Of a stretch of DNA of 64,000 nucleotides, positions 1 to 8,781 are shown piece by piece. The translations under genes were made by a program, and so were the position numbers. The DNA comes from Oscillospiraceae bacterium. Lineage in GTDB: Bacteria > Bacillota > Clostridia > Oscillospirales > Acutalibacteraceae. Within the stretch, counting starts at the first letter, position 1; each line of letters opens with the position of its first letter. Location: the NCBI GenBank assembly GCA_015066385.1, contig SVOJ01000005.1, forward strand, positions 60,143 through 124,142. The letters are read 5' to 3'. The notes under the pieces are model-generated. The model was not told the origin of the DNA, made no database searches, and was given only the letters and a program-made list of their open reading frames with translations.

Positions 1-21
1 TTGAGAAACAGGAGAAAAAAG

Positions 22-321
22 ATGAATGAAATTTTTGAAGCCGCCATGGTCATCTGTTTCGGTGCATCGTGGCCGCTGAATCTCTACAAGTCCGTCAAAT
101 CACGCACTGCAAAAGGAAAAAGCCTGCTGTTTGAAATTCTGATTGCCATCGGATATGTGTGCGGCATTGTCGGCAAAATTTATTCTTACACGGTGCTCGA
201 TATGCCCGTCACCTATCCGTTTGTATTTTATATTCTCAATCTTGTGATGGTGTCGGCAGACATTGTGCTGACACTCAGAAACCGCAAACTTGACAAAGCA
301 AAGGAGAACGCAAATGCTTAA
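22..321 (+). CDS. Small PQ-loop/SemiSWEET-like membrane protein
   Basis: A 99-residue protein with three predicted membrane segments (roughly residues 3-20, 35-58 and 66-85). This size and layout resemble SemiSWEET/PQ-loop half-transporters. The loop motif reads WPLNLYK, so the usual PQ dipeptide is PL. I start at the ATG at 22 because GGAGAAAAAAG precedes it; a TTG at position 1 lacks a visible site. It overlaps the next gene by 8 bases, so the two are probably co-translated. Transport of a sugar is only a family inference, and the gene may continue an operon left of the window. Confidence 0.6.
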   Translation: MNEIFEAAMVICFGASWPLNLYKSVKSRTAKGKSLLFEILIAIGYVCGIVGKIYSYTVLDMPVTYPFVFYILNLVMVSADIVLTLRNRKLDKAKENANA

Positions 322-604
322 ACACATTGTTTGTTTCAAACTCAAGGACAACAGCCCCGAAAACTGCGAAAAAGCAAAACAAGTGCTTCTTTCCATGCAG
401 GGCAACGTAGAATATCTTCGCGACATCAGGGTCGGGATCGACATACTGCATTCCGAGCGTTCGTATGACCTGATTTTAGAAACGGTGCTTGACGACGAGG
501 CCGCACTGGAAGCATATCAGCAACACCCCTATCACGTGCAGGTGGTCAAAAAACACATGCATGCAGTTCGTGAAACGAGTGTTGCCGTGGATTATATTTT
601 TTAA
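314..604 (+). CDS. Stress-responsive A/B barrel (Dabb) domain protein
   Basis: A 96-residue protein beginning MLKHIVCFKL, the typical first strand of the dimeric alpha/beta-barrel Dabb family. The conserved late HPYH segment is present at about residues 75-78. It starts at the ATG at 314, eight bases inside the preceding gene, with AAGGAG at 301-306. Dabb proteins form small ferredoxin-like dimers and their substrates are mostly unknown, so no specific reaction is claimed. Confidence 0.8.
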   Translation: MLKHIVCFKLKDNSPENCEKAKQVLLSMQGNVEYLRDIRVGIDILHSERSYDLILETVLDDEAALEAYQQHPYHVQVVKKHMHAVRETSVAVDYIF

Positions 605-636
605 GTTATAATAAAATATTTGATTCCCGCGCAGAC

Positions 637-1638
637 TTAAAATGCATAGTCAGGGCTGACGGGTTTGCCTGTTTTTGCGGATTCCACAATGGCAAGGCAG
701 ACTGCAACCGTTTTTGCTCCCTCCCGTGCATCGGTCAGCACGGGTTTGTTATTGAGAATCGCATCTGCAAACACGGCAAATTCCTTGAATGCGTTGTGGT
801 TGTTGACTTCCACGGGAATGGTCTGTGCTTGCTTGGTGACACCTTCTTCGTCAACGGTAAACAATGTCATGGTGGGAGAAGTGTTGTCGCAAATGAGTGT
901 TCCCTTTGTGCCGTAAATAACGGTACGCATGGTGTAATCACGTTTACATCCCGTGGAAACAAACACCTTACCCATCACATTTTCACCGAATTTCATAATT
1001 GCAACGGTGGCATCATCATACGAAACCATCGGCAAAAGTTTGTGTGTACCGTAGGCAAAGACTTCCTGCGGATCGCCCGCCAACCAACGAAGCAGATCCA
1101 CTGCATGACAGCCGCCGCCGATGACGCCGTGACGCAGCGGGTCCGCTCTCCAGTTGTCGCAGAGTTTCATATAGTCGTGTGCATATTCGGATTCCACAAA
1201 ATACAGTTCACCAAGCACACCGTCGTCAATAAGCTGTTTTGCTTTTTCAAAAGCGGGGGTGAAACGGCAGATCTGGCCGACCATAAATTTTGCATCGGAT
1301 TCATCTTCTGCTTTGATGATTTCTTTCAGATCTTCCCTTGTCAGTGCAAGAGGTTTTTCACACAACACGTGTTTGCCTGCACGAAGAAATTCGCAGGAAA
1401 GCTGACAATGCAACTGATCCGGTACGGCAACGGTAACCACATCAATGTCAGCATTAAGCAGATCCCTGTAATCCGCAAAGCGTTTTTCTGCGGGAATATT
1501 GTAACGTTCGCCTGCAAATTGCAGGTTTTTTTCATTATTGTCGCAAAGAGCGGCAATTTCGGCCCCGTACTGCATGGCACCTTCCACATGGGACATGCCA
1601 AACTGCATTCCGATGTTTGCAACTTTCAAATTTTTCAT
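637..1638 (-). CDS. Gfo/Idh/MocA family NAD(P)-dependent oxidoreductase
   Basis: A 333-residue protein of normal family length. The N-terminal Rossmann fold (residues 4-120) includes the CEKP motif at 93-96, whose lysine is catalytic in this family. The C-terminal Gfo/Idh substrate domain carries GGGCHAVD at about 174-181 with the expected histidine. Such enzymes oxidise or reduce sugars, inositols and related polyols; the substrate cannot be read here. AGAGGAT precedes the ATG. It lies 33 bases downstream of a lipoprotein gene on the same strand and is probably co-transcribed with it. Confidence 0.88.
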   Translation of the reverse strand: MKNLKVANIGMQFGMSHVEGAMQYGAEIAALCDNNEKNLQFAGERYNIPAEKRFADYRDLLNADIDVVTVAVPDQLHCQLSCEFLRAGKHVLCEKPLALTREDLKEIIKAEDESDAKFMVGQICRFTPAFEKAKQLIDDGVLGELYFVESEYAHDYMKLCDNWRADPLRHGVIGGGCHAVDLLRWLAGDPQEVFAYGTHKLLPMVSYDDATVAIMKFGENVMGKVFVSTGCKRDYTMRTVIYGTKGTLICDNTSPTMTLFTVDEEGVTKQAQTIPVEVNNHNAFKEFAVFADAILNNKPVLTDAREGAKTVAVCLAIVESAKTGKPVSPDYAF

Positions 1639-1671
1639 AAAGTATCCTCTGTAATGATATGTATTCTGTTT

Positions 1672-2547
1672 TTAACCGACTGCGGGGAATGTCTGGGTGT
1701 AGGTCATGGCAACACTGACGTTGTGGCCTGCAAAAAGAATTTCAAAATTGGAAACTTCCACCGTCAGTTTCATCACATATTCGGCAGAAATCATCTTCAT
1801 GCTCACGCGGTCATAGACCACACGGCAGTAACCCCCGTCATAAACGGTTCTGACATTGGAAGCGGTGTCGCCTTCCGACCAACCGTAGGCAAAGTTGGGC
1901 ATGTAATCAAAAATAACACTGATGTCATTGATGACATTGAACATTTTCCCCTGCCCTGTTCCGAGTGTGGAATTCAAAGACTGTTTGGGATAAATGATCA
2001 GTTCTGCCTGTCCGTTACCGAGATCTTTCCATTCGGCAGACTGTGCATCCTCTTCATGGAAAATGCAAACAGGGAACGGGTTTTCCGCCGAATACGGGGG
2101 CAGAGGCAGGGTCTGCGGTTTATAAACGGCATCCATAACAGAATGCACAATGCTGTCAACACCCGAATTCTTGACCCCGTCCACCGAAATATCGGAAATG
2201 ACAATACTGTCCGAACCGAGGAAAGATGCATCCGCTTTGGTGTTGTTGTAAACGGTGTTATACACGTCAATGATCCAACTGATCTGTGCTTCGGTTGTTG
2301 GTGCAACGGTCTGTTGCTCGACCGGTGCGGTGGTTTGTTGTGTCTGCGGATTTTGTGCATTCACATTGGGATCTACATACTGTGCATATTGCCCGCTTGT
2401 CAGTTCACCGACAATAATCGACCCGTCGGGCATGAGGTTGATGACACTTGTGGTCGGTGCTTCGGTAGAAATCACAGGCTTGTTGCCGCAAGCGGAAAAA
2501 GCGAGCACACAAACGAAACAAAACAGAAAACAAATGGCTTTTTTCAT
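1672..2547 (-). CDS. Putative secreted lipoprotein of unknown function
   Basis: A 291-residue product. The N-terminus MKKAICFLFCFVCVLAFSAC is a lipoprotein signal with lipobox FSAC, so the mature protein should be anchored outside the membrane. A Thr/Gln/Pro-rich linker follows to about residue 85, then an unrecognised globular domain. The ATG at 2547 is chosen because GGAGAAA lies at 2551-2557 and because it places the signal peptide at the start. It sits directly upstream of the Gfo/Idh gene, but no functional link can be seen. Confidence 0.7.
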   Translation of the reverse strand: MKKAICFLFCFVCVLAFSACGNKPVISTEAPTTSVINLMPDGSIIVGELTSGQYAQYVDPNVNAQNPQTQQTTAPVEQQTVAPTTEAQISWIIDVYNTVYNNTKADASFLGSDSIVISDISVDGVKNSGVDSIVHSVMDAVYKPQTLPLPPYSAENPFPVCIFHEEDAQSAEWKDLGNGQAELIIYPKQSLNSTLGTGQGKMFNVINDISVIFDYMPNFAYGWSEGDTASNVRTVYDGGYCRVVYDRVSMKMISAEYVMKLTVEVSNFEILFAGHNVSVAMTYTQTFPAVG

Positions 2548-2649
2548 ACATTTCTCCGTTTCTGCCGCCAATGCGGCTTTTTTTATTCCTTTTTGTAATA
2601 TATAAATCATATGCGATTATAAGTATACCATATTCTTCAAAAAAAAACA

Positions 2650-2674
2650 ACTGCGGTATTTTTTATACCGCAGT
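2650..2674 (-). terminator. Intrinsic terminator
   Basis: The 10-bp stem ACTGCGGTAT / ATACCGCAGT with a 5-base loop is followed on the minus strand by TTG and a run of T. It lies just after the stop of the C-type-lectin/dockerin gene. Confidence 0.85.
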
Positions 2675-2690
2675 CATGTTTTTTAACTTG

Positions 2691-4490
2691 TTAAATCAAC
2701 GAATCATTCAGATTGATCAGAACTTTTTCCCATTTCTGCCAATCTTCAAGACCGACGGAAGCACGCAACAACATACGTGCATCGCCTGCGCTGACAGACA
2801 TATCGGTCATATCCACATTGCCGAGCATTTCAACATTGATATTGTCACTCAAGCCGACAGAGAAACGAAGCACTTCTCTGGCATCGCCTGCCGAGATTTT
2901 GCCGTCCATATCCACATCGCCGATATAGAATTCACTGAGGTTGATTTCACAAATAAAGCCCGTCAGAGCGCGGTCGTTCGTAATGGACCAATTCGGAGAA
3001 CCGTCTGCACTCGTTGCGATCACAAGGTGTTCACCTTTGGAAGCGCCGGGCAGAGTAACATCGGTCATCACGGGGGTATTGTCAAGCCATGCCCATTTGC
3101 CGTTTGCCTGCATGGTAGCGCCGAGCATATAGTCCGTATTGACACTTTTCTGCAGATTCAGAATGGTTGCAAGTTCGTCTGCCGTGCCGATGGTAACCAG
3201 ATGTCCGCCGATGGATTCACAGAATTCCTGTGCTTCCTTGTAATTAAGACCTGCATCAAAAACGGTATACTGATCCAGACCGACCAACACTTCGCTTACT
3301 TTGACAACCGGTGTGGGGAATGCTGCACCCGTTTCTACAATAAAACCGAAACTGTCGCTGTTATACGTTTTACCTGCGATGGTGTAGTTTGAACCGCAGG
3401 TATCCCATTTGCCGTTGAGCGTGCCCGAAGACAGCTTATCGGTAAAGAGGAAACCGTTTGGCCCCGTTGTGTTGTCATCATAATCGTTCCGGTACAACAG
3501 TTTTTCGCCCGTGACCCATGCATAGTCGCCGTCCTTGGCGTTCAGACCGATCCAAGCAAAGGGAAGTTCTGCGCCTGCCATCAGACTGTTGACGACCGCC
3601 TGCTCTTCGGCAGAGGTGACCGTTGCCAGATAACCGCCCATTTCTGCCGCATATTCGGCGGCTTTTGCATAACTGTCTGCGCCTTTATAGAACGTGTAAC
3701 TATGTCCGTTGAACATGATCTGTGCAATTTTTGCGGGAGTAAACGGAATCACTACACTGTCGGGATCGGTCGGAGTGTCTTTGCCGACATTGGTCGAATA
3801 CACACGAATGCTTTCGCTTCCGCTCATACGCAGAATACTTGCAAAGTAACTATACGAAGAATAATACAGACGGATATCCAGACTGTTGCCGTTTTCGGAA
3901 AGATAGTAAAAACCTTCTTGCGTACCTGCAAGATAAACGACTGAATGTTCGCCGTAGGACGAACCCGAGTAATAGAAATGCAGATGTTCACCGGGATCAG
4001 CATAAGCAGCCAGGAAGTTCTTCAAATCCGTACCGGAATTGGTTGTTGACAACTTGTAGATGTTGTTTCTGCCGATACTGCCGCGCGCGTACTGGGATAC
4101 AAACATAGAATACGAGAAACAACCCGAGCCGCCCCAGCCCCAGTTGACAGTGCCAAGAACGGCATCGGTGACACTTTTGATTTGTCCTGCCGTGTTGGGA
4201 TTGCACCAATAATCACCGCCGAAGTCCGTTACGCAATACTGCGCACGGAAAATGATATCATACATCTTATCGGCAATGCCCTTTTGTGTCTGTGCTGCCA
4301 GAAGTTTCCATACTTCCTGCCCCTGTTCCATGGTCGTTCCTTTTGCCTCATAAAACGACCCCTTGGATGGAGTGAAAAAAGTTGCCGCACTTGCCGTCGG
4401 AAAAACGGAATTTGCAATGCCTGCGATTGCCGACACAAGCATTGCCGCAACAAGCAGAACACAAAGAATTCTGCTGCGGATGTTCTTCAT
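2691..4490 (-). CDS. Secreted C-type-lectin-domain protein with C-terminal dockerin-like repeats
   Basis: A 599-residue protein with a signal peptide ending near SAA (about residue 36). The middle holds two C-type-lectin-like modules, each with the GGYLATVTS or GGHLVTIGT signature (about residues 265-395 and 405-515). The first 250 residues resemble a secreted cysteine-peptidase-like or NlpC-like fold only vaguely and are left unassigned. The C-terminus has two dockerin-type calcium repeats (GDVDMDGKISAGDAR and a degenerate second copy, NVDMTDMSVSAGDAR). The ATG at 4490 has AAAGGA 10 bases upstream; a TTG at 4499 is too close to that site. Cell-surface adhesion or assembly is an inference. 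Confidence 0.82.
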   Translation of the reverse strand: MKNIRSRILCVLLVAAMLVSAIAGIANSVFPTASAATFFTPSKGSFYEAKGTTMEQGQEVWKLLAAQTQKGIADKMYDIIFRAQYCVTDFGGDYWCNPNTAGQIKSVTDAVLGTVNWGWGGSGCFSYSMFVSQYARGSIGRNNIYKLSTTNSGTDLKNFLAAYADPGEHLHFYYSGSSYGEHSVVYLAGTQEGFYYLSENGNSLDIRLYYSSYSYFASILRMSGSESIRVYSTNVGKDTPTDPDSVVIPFTPAKIAQIMFNGHSYTFYKGADSYAKAAEYAAEMGGYLATVTSAEEQAVVNSLMAGAELPFAWIGLNAKDGDYAWVTGEKLLYRNDYDDNTTGPNGFLFTDKLSSGTLNGKWDTCGSNYTIAGKTYNSDSFGFIVETGAAFPTPVVKVSEVLVGLDQYTVFDAGLNYKEAQEFCESIGGHLVTIGTADELATILNLQKSVNTDYMLGATMQANGKWAWLDNTPVMTDVTLPGASKGEHLVIATSADGSPNWSITNDRALTGFICEINLSEFYIGDVDMDGKISAGDAREVLRFSVGLSDNINVEMLGNVDMTDMSVSAGDARMLLRASVGLEDWQKWEKVLINLNDSLI

Positions 4491-4761
4491 ACATTTCAAA
4501 TCCTTTCATAAAGCCGAGGTATTGTATCATAAATTGACAAATTTGTCAATATCAAATCCCATAAGATACAATATACCGCATAACAAGATATTAAATGAAC
4601 CTTAAATTTTCTTAAAAGAATATTACAAAACTGTAATAATTTTATGCAAAAACAGGCAATCCATACATTCTTTTCCCTTTTTTCTTGCTCTTGCAAATGA
4701 AATCCGAATGTGTTAATATGAATAAGTACTGATGTAACTATAAAACAACGGAGGTATTATT
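4491..4761. other. AT-rich divergent intergenic region
   Basis: About 270 bases separate the dockerin gene (minus) from the GH18 gene (plus). I see no RNA gene or conserved ORF. A plus-strand promoter-like pair, TTGCAA at 4691-4696 and TTAATA at 4713-4718 with a 16-bp spacer, could serve the GH18 gene. Confidence 0.5.
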
Positions 4762-5775
4762 ATGGTTTTTTTCAAACGGATCGTCGCATTTTTCACTTTT
4801 GCCGTTACGGTGATTGCATCATGGTTCGGCATGGATGTCAATCTGCAAAAAACGGTTGCACCCGAAGATTTTGAAGTTGTCAGTTATGCGGTGGCAAGCA
4901 ACATCCAATCCCCCGACAGCCTGCACCCTGAGGACTTTGACATCATCACAACCGTGATTCTGTTCGGCTGTGTCACCTTTGACGAAGCAGGAGAAGTACA
5001 TACCGACACAAACATGCTTGAAACCGCCCTTGCCAATCTGCGCAATGCAATCGGTGAACGCGATGTAAAAATCACCCTCAATCTGCTCGGGCCCGGCCCC
5101 GTTGAATACACCGACTGGAACGATCAGATGGCAAAGCTTGCGCTGTTGCACAACGAAGCCTTTGCAAGCGGCAACCTGGAAGGCAACATCAGGGCATTGA
5201 TCGAAAAATATGACTTCGACGGTGTGCATTTTGACTATGAATATCCCATTTCCAAGGATGCATGGAAAGCCTTCAACAAATTCCTTGTAAAACTGGATAA
5301 ACAGATGCCCGACCGCACCATCGGCATTGCGGTTTCCACATGGGATGTCGGCCTGAACACGCAGGCACTCAACGCCATTGACAGCATTGAACTGATGCTG
5401 TATGACCATTATGACGAAGAAGGCCGCCATTCGCCCTATGAAACCGCCGTCGGAGCCGCCGAAGGGTTCCTGGAAAAGTACATTCCGCTCGACATGGTTC
5501 ATTTCGGCCTTCCTTTCTATGCCCGTCCGACCGACAGCGATGCTTACTGGTATGGCTATAACAGTTATTATGATAAACTCGATGAAAACGCCTTTTATTA
5601 TGATGAAAGCATCGGCAAGACCTTCTGGTTCAACACACCCGAAGTGATTGCGCAAAAGACACAGTATGCACTCGACAACGGTTTCGGCGGTGTGATGATC
5701 TGGCATTATTCCTGCGACCTGCCGTCGTCTGATCCGAACTCTCTGCTCGGTGCAATCGACACAGCAATAAACTAA
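4762..5775 (+). CDS. Glycoside hydrolase family 18-like protein
   Basis: A 337-residue protein with an N-terminal hydrophobic segment (residues 5-23) that acts as a signal or anchor. The GH18 signature DGVHFDYE falls at 153-160, so the catalytic acid E160 and the D158 partner are present, while the middle aspartate of the usual DxxDxDxE is a histidine (H156). The fold is a short TIM barrel. GH18 enzymes cleave chitin-type or N-glycan chitobiose links; the exact substrate is unknown. A strong GGAGGT site precedes the ATG, and the gene ends in a clear terminator. Confidence 0.85.
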   Translation: MVFFKRIVAFFTFAVTVIASWFGMDVNLQKTVAPEDFEVVSYAVASNIQSPDSLHPEDFDIITTVILFGCVTFDEAGEVHTDTNMLETALANLRNAIGERDVKITLNLLGPGPVEYTDWNDQMAKLALLHNEAFASGNLEGNIRALIEKYDFDGVHFDYEYPISKDAWKAFNKFLVKLDKQMPDRTIGIAVSTWDVGLNTQALNAIDSIELMLYDHYDEEGRHSPYETAVGAAEGFLEKYIPLDMVHFGLPFYARPTDSDAYWYGYNSYYDKLDENAFYYDESIGKTFWFNTPEVIAQKTQYALDNGFGGVMIWHYSCDLPSSDPNSLLGAIDTAIN

Positions 5776-5780
5776 AAACA

Positions 5781-5820
5781 CAAGCCGTCCTTGCTGATAA
5801 GGACGGCTTGTTATTTGATT
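5781..5820. terminator. Bidirectional intrinsic terminator
   Basis: A perfect 12-bp stem CAAGCCGTCCTT / AAGGACGGCTTG (5781-5792 and 5799-5810) with a 6-base loop is followed by TTATTTG. It separates the GH18 gene from the convergent antiporter gene. Confidence 0.9.
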
Positions 5821-7159
5821 ATTCCTGATGATGCTTTTTGCGTTGAATTGCGTGGCTGTAATGGGCAAAGGGAGAGCGTTCCTTGGTCTTTTTGATTTCG
5901 ATGTCGCCCGAACGGACAAGGGCCCATTTGGTAAGCGACGGACCGACCAGTTCATAAATGAGAATACCGAACAAGGTGATATTGCGGATGATAAGTCCCT
6001 GTTCGCCGAATTCATTTTCGGCAATCAGCGAAAGCCCGAGGGCAACACCTGCCTGCGGAAACAGCGTGATACCGAGATAACGACTGACCTGCGGTTCGAT
6101 CTTCAACATCCGGCAACCGCCATATGCACCCAGATATTTACCTGCACAACGCACAAGAACATACACAACACCGATAAGGATAATGGCAGGCTCTTTGAAG
6201 ATGCTGAAATCAAGTCCCGCACCCGACTGTACAAAGAAGAAGATGAGCAGAGGTGCCGTCCAACTGTCGGCTCTTGCCATGAGTTCATCTGCAAAATCAC
6301 AGCAGTTGCAGAACACGGCACCAAACATCATGCACACAAGAAGCGGAGAGAAAGCAACGTGCACACTGCCGATATGGAAGGAAAGCATGGATATTGCAAC
6401 AGTGAAGAAAATGAAGGTGACCGACATGCTCAGACGCTTGGAGTTGGATTTGAAGAAGCGTTCAACAAAGCTGAACATACCGCCGAGAACGGCACCGAGC
6501 AGCAGGGATGCAACCACTTCGATGATGGGCTCTGCAAGCACGCTTGCAAGGTCAACCGCACCGCTGTCGAGCGATTTTGCAATGCCGAATGAAATGGCAA
6601 ATACCATTAAGCACACCGCATCGTCCAATGCAACAATGGGAAGAAGCAGGTCCGTCAGTTTGCCTTTTGCCTTATACTGTTTGACAACCATCAGCGTTGC
6701 GGCAGGTGCGGTTGCCGCGGCAATGGCACCCATGGTGATGGCAATGGGCAGTGTGATGATTTCAGGAAAAACAAAATGCAGACCGATAAGGGCAGCATCC
6801 ACAAAAGCGGTTGCAACAAAAGCCTGTACAACACCGACAACGACCGTGGCTTTACCCGTATGTTTCAGGTGCGACAGTTTGAATTCGCTGCCGATGGTAA
6901 AACCGATGAAGCCCAATGCACACTCGGCAAGCAGATCGAATGCCTTTACATTTTCGGGGGATGTAAAGCCGAGACCGGGAATATTCAGCGCACCCAGACA
7001 ATAAGGACCGACCAGAATACCTGCCACAAGATAAGCCGTAACGGCAGGCAGATTCATTTTTTTGGCAACGCGCGACAGCAAAAGACCTGCCACCATGGCA
7101 AATGCCAATGTAAACAAAGTAACCGAAATTTCCGAAGCGTGGAAGTACTGAGTCAACAT
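5819..7159 (-). CDS. Cation:proton antiporter (CPA2 / KefB-like)
   Basis: A 446-residue, roughly 12-TM protein. It shows the family motifs AYLVAGILVGPYCLG near the N-terminus and LGFIGFTIGSEFKL in the fourth segment. There is no C-terminal TrkA-N domain; the tail is short and Lys/His-rich. It should exchange Na+ or K+ for protons in the cytoplasmic membrane. The ATG at 7159 is preferred because AGGAGA lies 7 bases upstream; an upstream ATG at 7195 has no such site. A minus-strand promoter lies at 7211-7239. Confidence 0.86.
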   Translation of the reverse strand: MLTQYFHASEISVTLFTLAFAMVAGLLLSRVAKKMNLPAVTAYLVAGILVGPYCLGALNIPGLGFTSPENVKAFDLLAECALGFIGFTIGSEFKLSHLKHTGKATVVVGVVQAFVATAFVDAALIGLHFVFPEIITLPIAITMGAIAAATAPAATLMVVKQYKAKGKLTDLLLPIVALDDAVCLMVFAISFGIAKSLDSGAVDLASVLAEPIIEVVASLLLGAVLGGMFSFVERFFKSNSKRLSMSVTFIFFTVAISMLSFHIGSVHVAFSPLLVCMMFGAVFCNCCDFADELMARADSWTAPLLIFFFVQSGAGLDFSIFKEPAIILIGVVYVLVRCAGKYLGAYGGCRMLKIEPQVSRYLGITLFPQAGVALGLSLIAENEFGEQGLIIRNITLFGILIYELVGPSLTKWALVRSGDIEIKKTKERSPFAHYSHAIQRKKHHQE

Positions 7160-7210
7160 ACTTTTTTCTCCTGCATAAATAGAAATTAAAACCATATTTC
7201 AAGCACACAA

Positions 7211-7239
7211 AGAATACCACCATTGCGCCTTGTTTACAA
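7211..7239 (-). promoter_or_regulatory. Predicted sigma-A promoter of the antiporter gene
   Basis: TTGTAA, a 17-bp spacer and TATTCT on the minus strand. Confidence 0.5.
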
Positions 7240-7339
7240 GACAAAAACAGCACAAAGAATTTCTTTTTATCGCTGAAAATATGTGCAAATCTGCCGTAAA
7301 TCGGCTTTCATTTTCTACATCCGCAAGAAGTGTTTTTGG

Positions 7340-7368
7340 TTGCGTTTAAATAAGATGTATGTTATATT
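7340..7368 (+). promoter_or_regulatory. Predicted promoter of the eight-gene 7.4-17.8 kb cluster
   Basis: TTGCGT and TATATT separated by 17 bp, 38 bases before the FAD oxidoreductase start codon. Confidence 0.55.
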
Positions 7369-7405
7369 AAAATTATATATATTTATTGAAAGGAGAAATA
7401 AGGAT

Positions 7406-8740
7406 ATGGCAAATAAAATCATTGTTGCAGGCGGCGGCCACGGCGGTATTGCCGCAGCAGCTCTGCTTGCGGCAAACGGCTTTGATGTGACCGTCTATGA
7501 ACAGAAACAAAAGGATGAAATGGGCTATGACTGGACCGATATTTTTGCGCCGCAGGCACTTGACCGTGTCGGTCTTTCCATGCCCCCCGAAAACAAATTC
7601 GAATACAAAAAGAACATGACCTTCTTCGGGCCTGCCGCCAACACCCCGCTCAAGCAGGATGTTCCCGAGGAAGACCTTGAAATCAAAATGGAACGCAAGG
7701 ACATTTATGCCATGCTCATTGCCCACGCCGAAAGCAAGGGTGTGCATTTTGAATACGGCTGTGAAGTGCTGTCCCCCATTATGAGCGGCAACCGCGTGAT
7801 CGGCATTCACACCACCACGGGCGATCACCTTGCCCCCATGGTCATTGATGCGTGCGGTGTGGATTCTCCCGTACGGCGCAGACTGCCCGCATCCTGCGGC
7901 ATCGAAAAAGGGGCAGGCAAATTCAGCAAATTCATTGTTTTCCGCGCTTTTTATGATAAAGTGGCAGACATTGATGACGACCCTTACAGAGTTTACTTCT
8001 TCCCTGCCAATCGCCTGGGCATCGGCTGGGTTGCAACCGAGGAAGATACCACGGACATGCTCATCGGCGTTTTTGATGAACTGACACAAGAAGACATTGA
8101 TGCCGTTTCAAAAGACCTGCGTGCAAAAAATCCGCAGATGGGGGATAAAATGCTTCGAGGCGGTCAGATCGTCAAAATCCCTGTCCGTCAGCCGCTTGCC
8201 GTCATGGTGTGTGACGGCTATGCCGCCATCGGGGACAGTGCATTCATGACCGTACCCGTTATCGGTTCGGGCATTGCAAACTCCCTGAAAGCTGCCCGCA
8301 TGCTGGCAGATACCATTGTGGAAGACGAAGACCATGTTTATTCCTGTGAAACGCTGTGGAAATACCAGACCCGCTATTTCAAAGCACTCGGTTCTTCGCT
8401 TTCTCCGCTTGCCTGTGTCAAACTGCTTCTTACAAAACTGACAAGCGAACAGCTTGATTACCTTATTGACAACCATGTTCTTACTGCGGACGACCTGACA
8501 ATCGGTGCGAATGCAACGGGGCTTTCCGACTTTCTGAGCATGTCCCCCGCCTCCATGCCCGACAGACTCAAAGGGCTTGTCAAACGTCCCGACATCATCA
8601 AAAAACTGCTCCCCTGCGGCAAAACGCTTGTGCAGATCGTGGCACACAATGCCGCCATGCCGCAGCAGTGGGAACGCCGCAAAGTCTTTTCCTGGGCTGC
8701 AAACTATTGCAGAATTTTCAGAAATTACTGTACCCAATAA
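7406..8740 (+). CDS. FAD-dependent oxidoreductase (geranylgeranyl reductase / PHBH-like)
   Basis: A 444-residue flavoprotein. The FAD-binding glycine motif GGGHGG is at residues 9-14, and the second FAD motif GDSAFMTVP occurs at about residue 280, followed by a long helical tail. This is the organisation of group A flavin monooxygenases and geranylgeranyl-reductase-like enzymes. AAGGAG precedes the ATG at 7406; in-frame upstream codons are not preceded by a good site. It opens a run of eight genes with gaps of 1-41 bases. The substrate is unknown. Confidence 0.8.
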   Translation: MANKIIVAGGGHGGIAAAALLAANGFDVTVYEQKQKDEMGYDWTDIFAPQALDRVGLSMPPENKFEYKKNMTFFGPAANTPLKQDVPEEDLEIKMERKDIYAMLIAHAESKGVHFEYGCEVLSPIMSGNRVIGIHTTTGDHLAPMVIDACGVDSPVRRRLPASCGIEKGAGKFSKFIVFRAFYDKVADIDDDPYRVYFFPANRLGIGWVATEEDTTDMLIGVFDELTQEDIDAVSKDLRAKNPQMGDKMLRGGQIVKIPVRQPLAVMVCDGYAAIGDSAFMTVPVIGSGIANSLKAARMLADTIVEDEDHVYSCETLWKYQTRYFKALGSSLSPLACVKLLLTKLTSEQLDYLIDNHVLTADDLTIGANATGLSDFLSMSPASMPDRLKGLVKRPDIIKKLLPCGKTLVQIVAHNAAMPQQWERRKVFSWAANYCRIFRNYCTQ

Positions 8741-8781
8741 ATATTGAGAGAGAGAAAAAGCATTTTTAAGGAGACAAAGGC

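Noticed and set aside
2564..2584. Hairpin GCCGC/GCGGC followed by seven T on the plus strand
   Set aside because: It lies in the leader of a minus-strand gene with no plus-strand gene upstream; on the minus strand it lacks a T run. Probably chance.
796..2598. A 600-codon plus-strand open frame
   Set aside because: It is antisense to the Gfo/Idh and lipoprotein genes, crosses both and their gap, and has Cys/His/Phe-rich composition typical of shadow frames.
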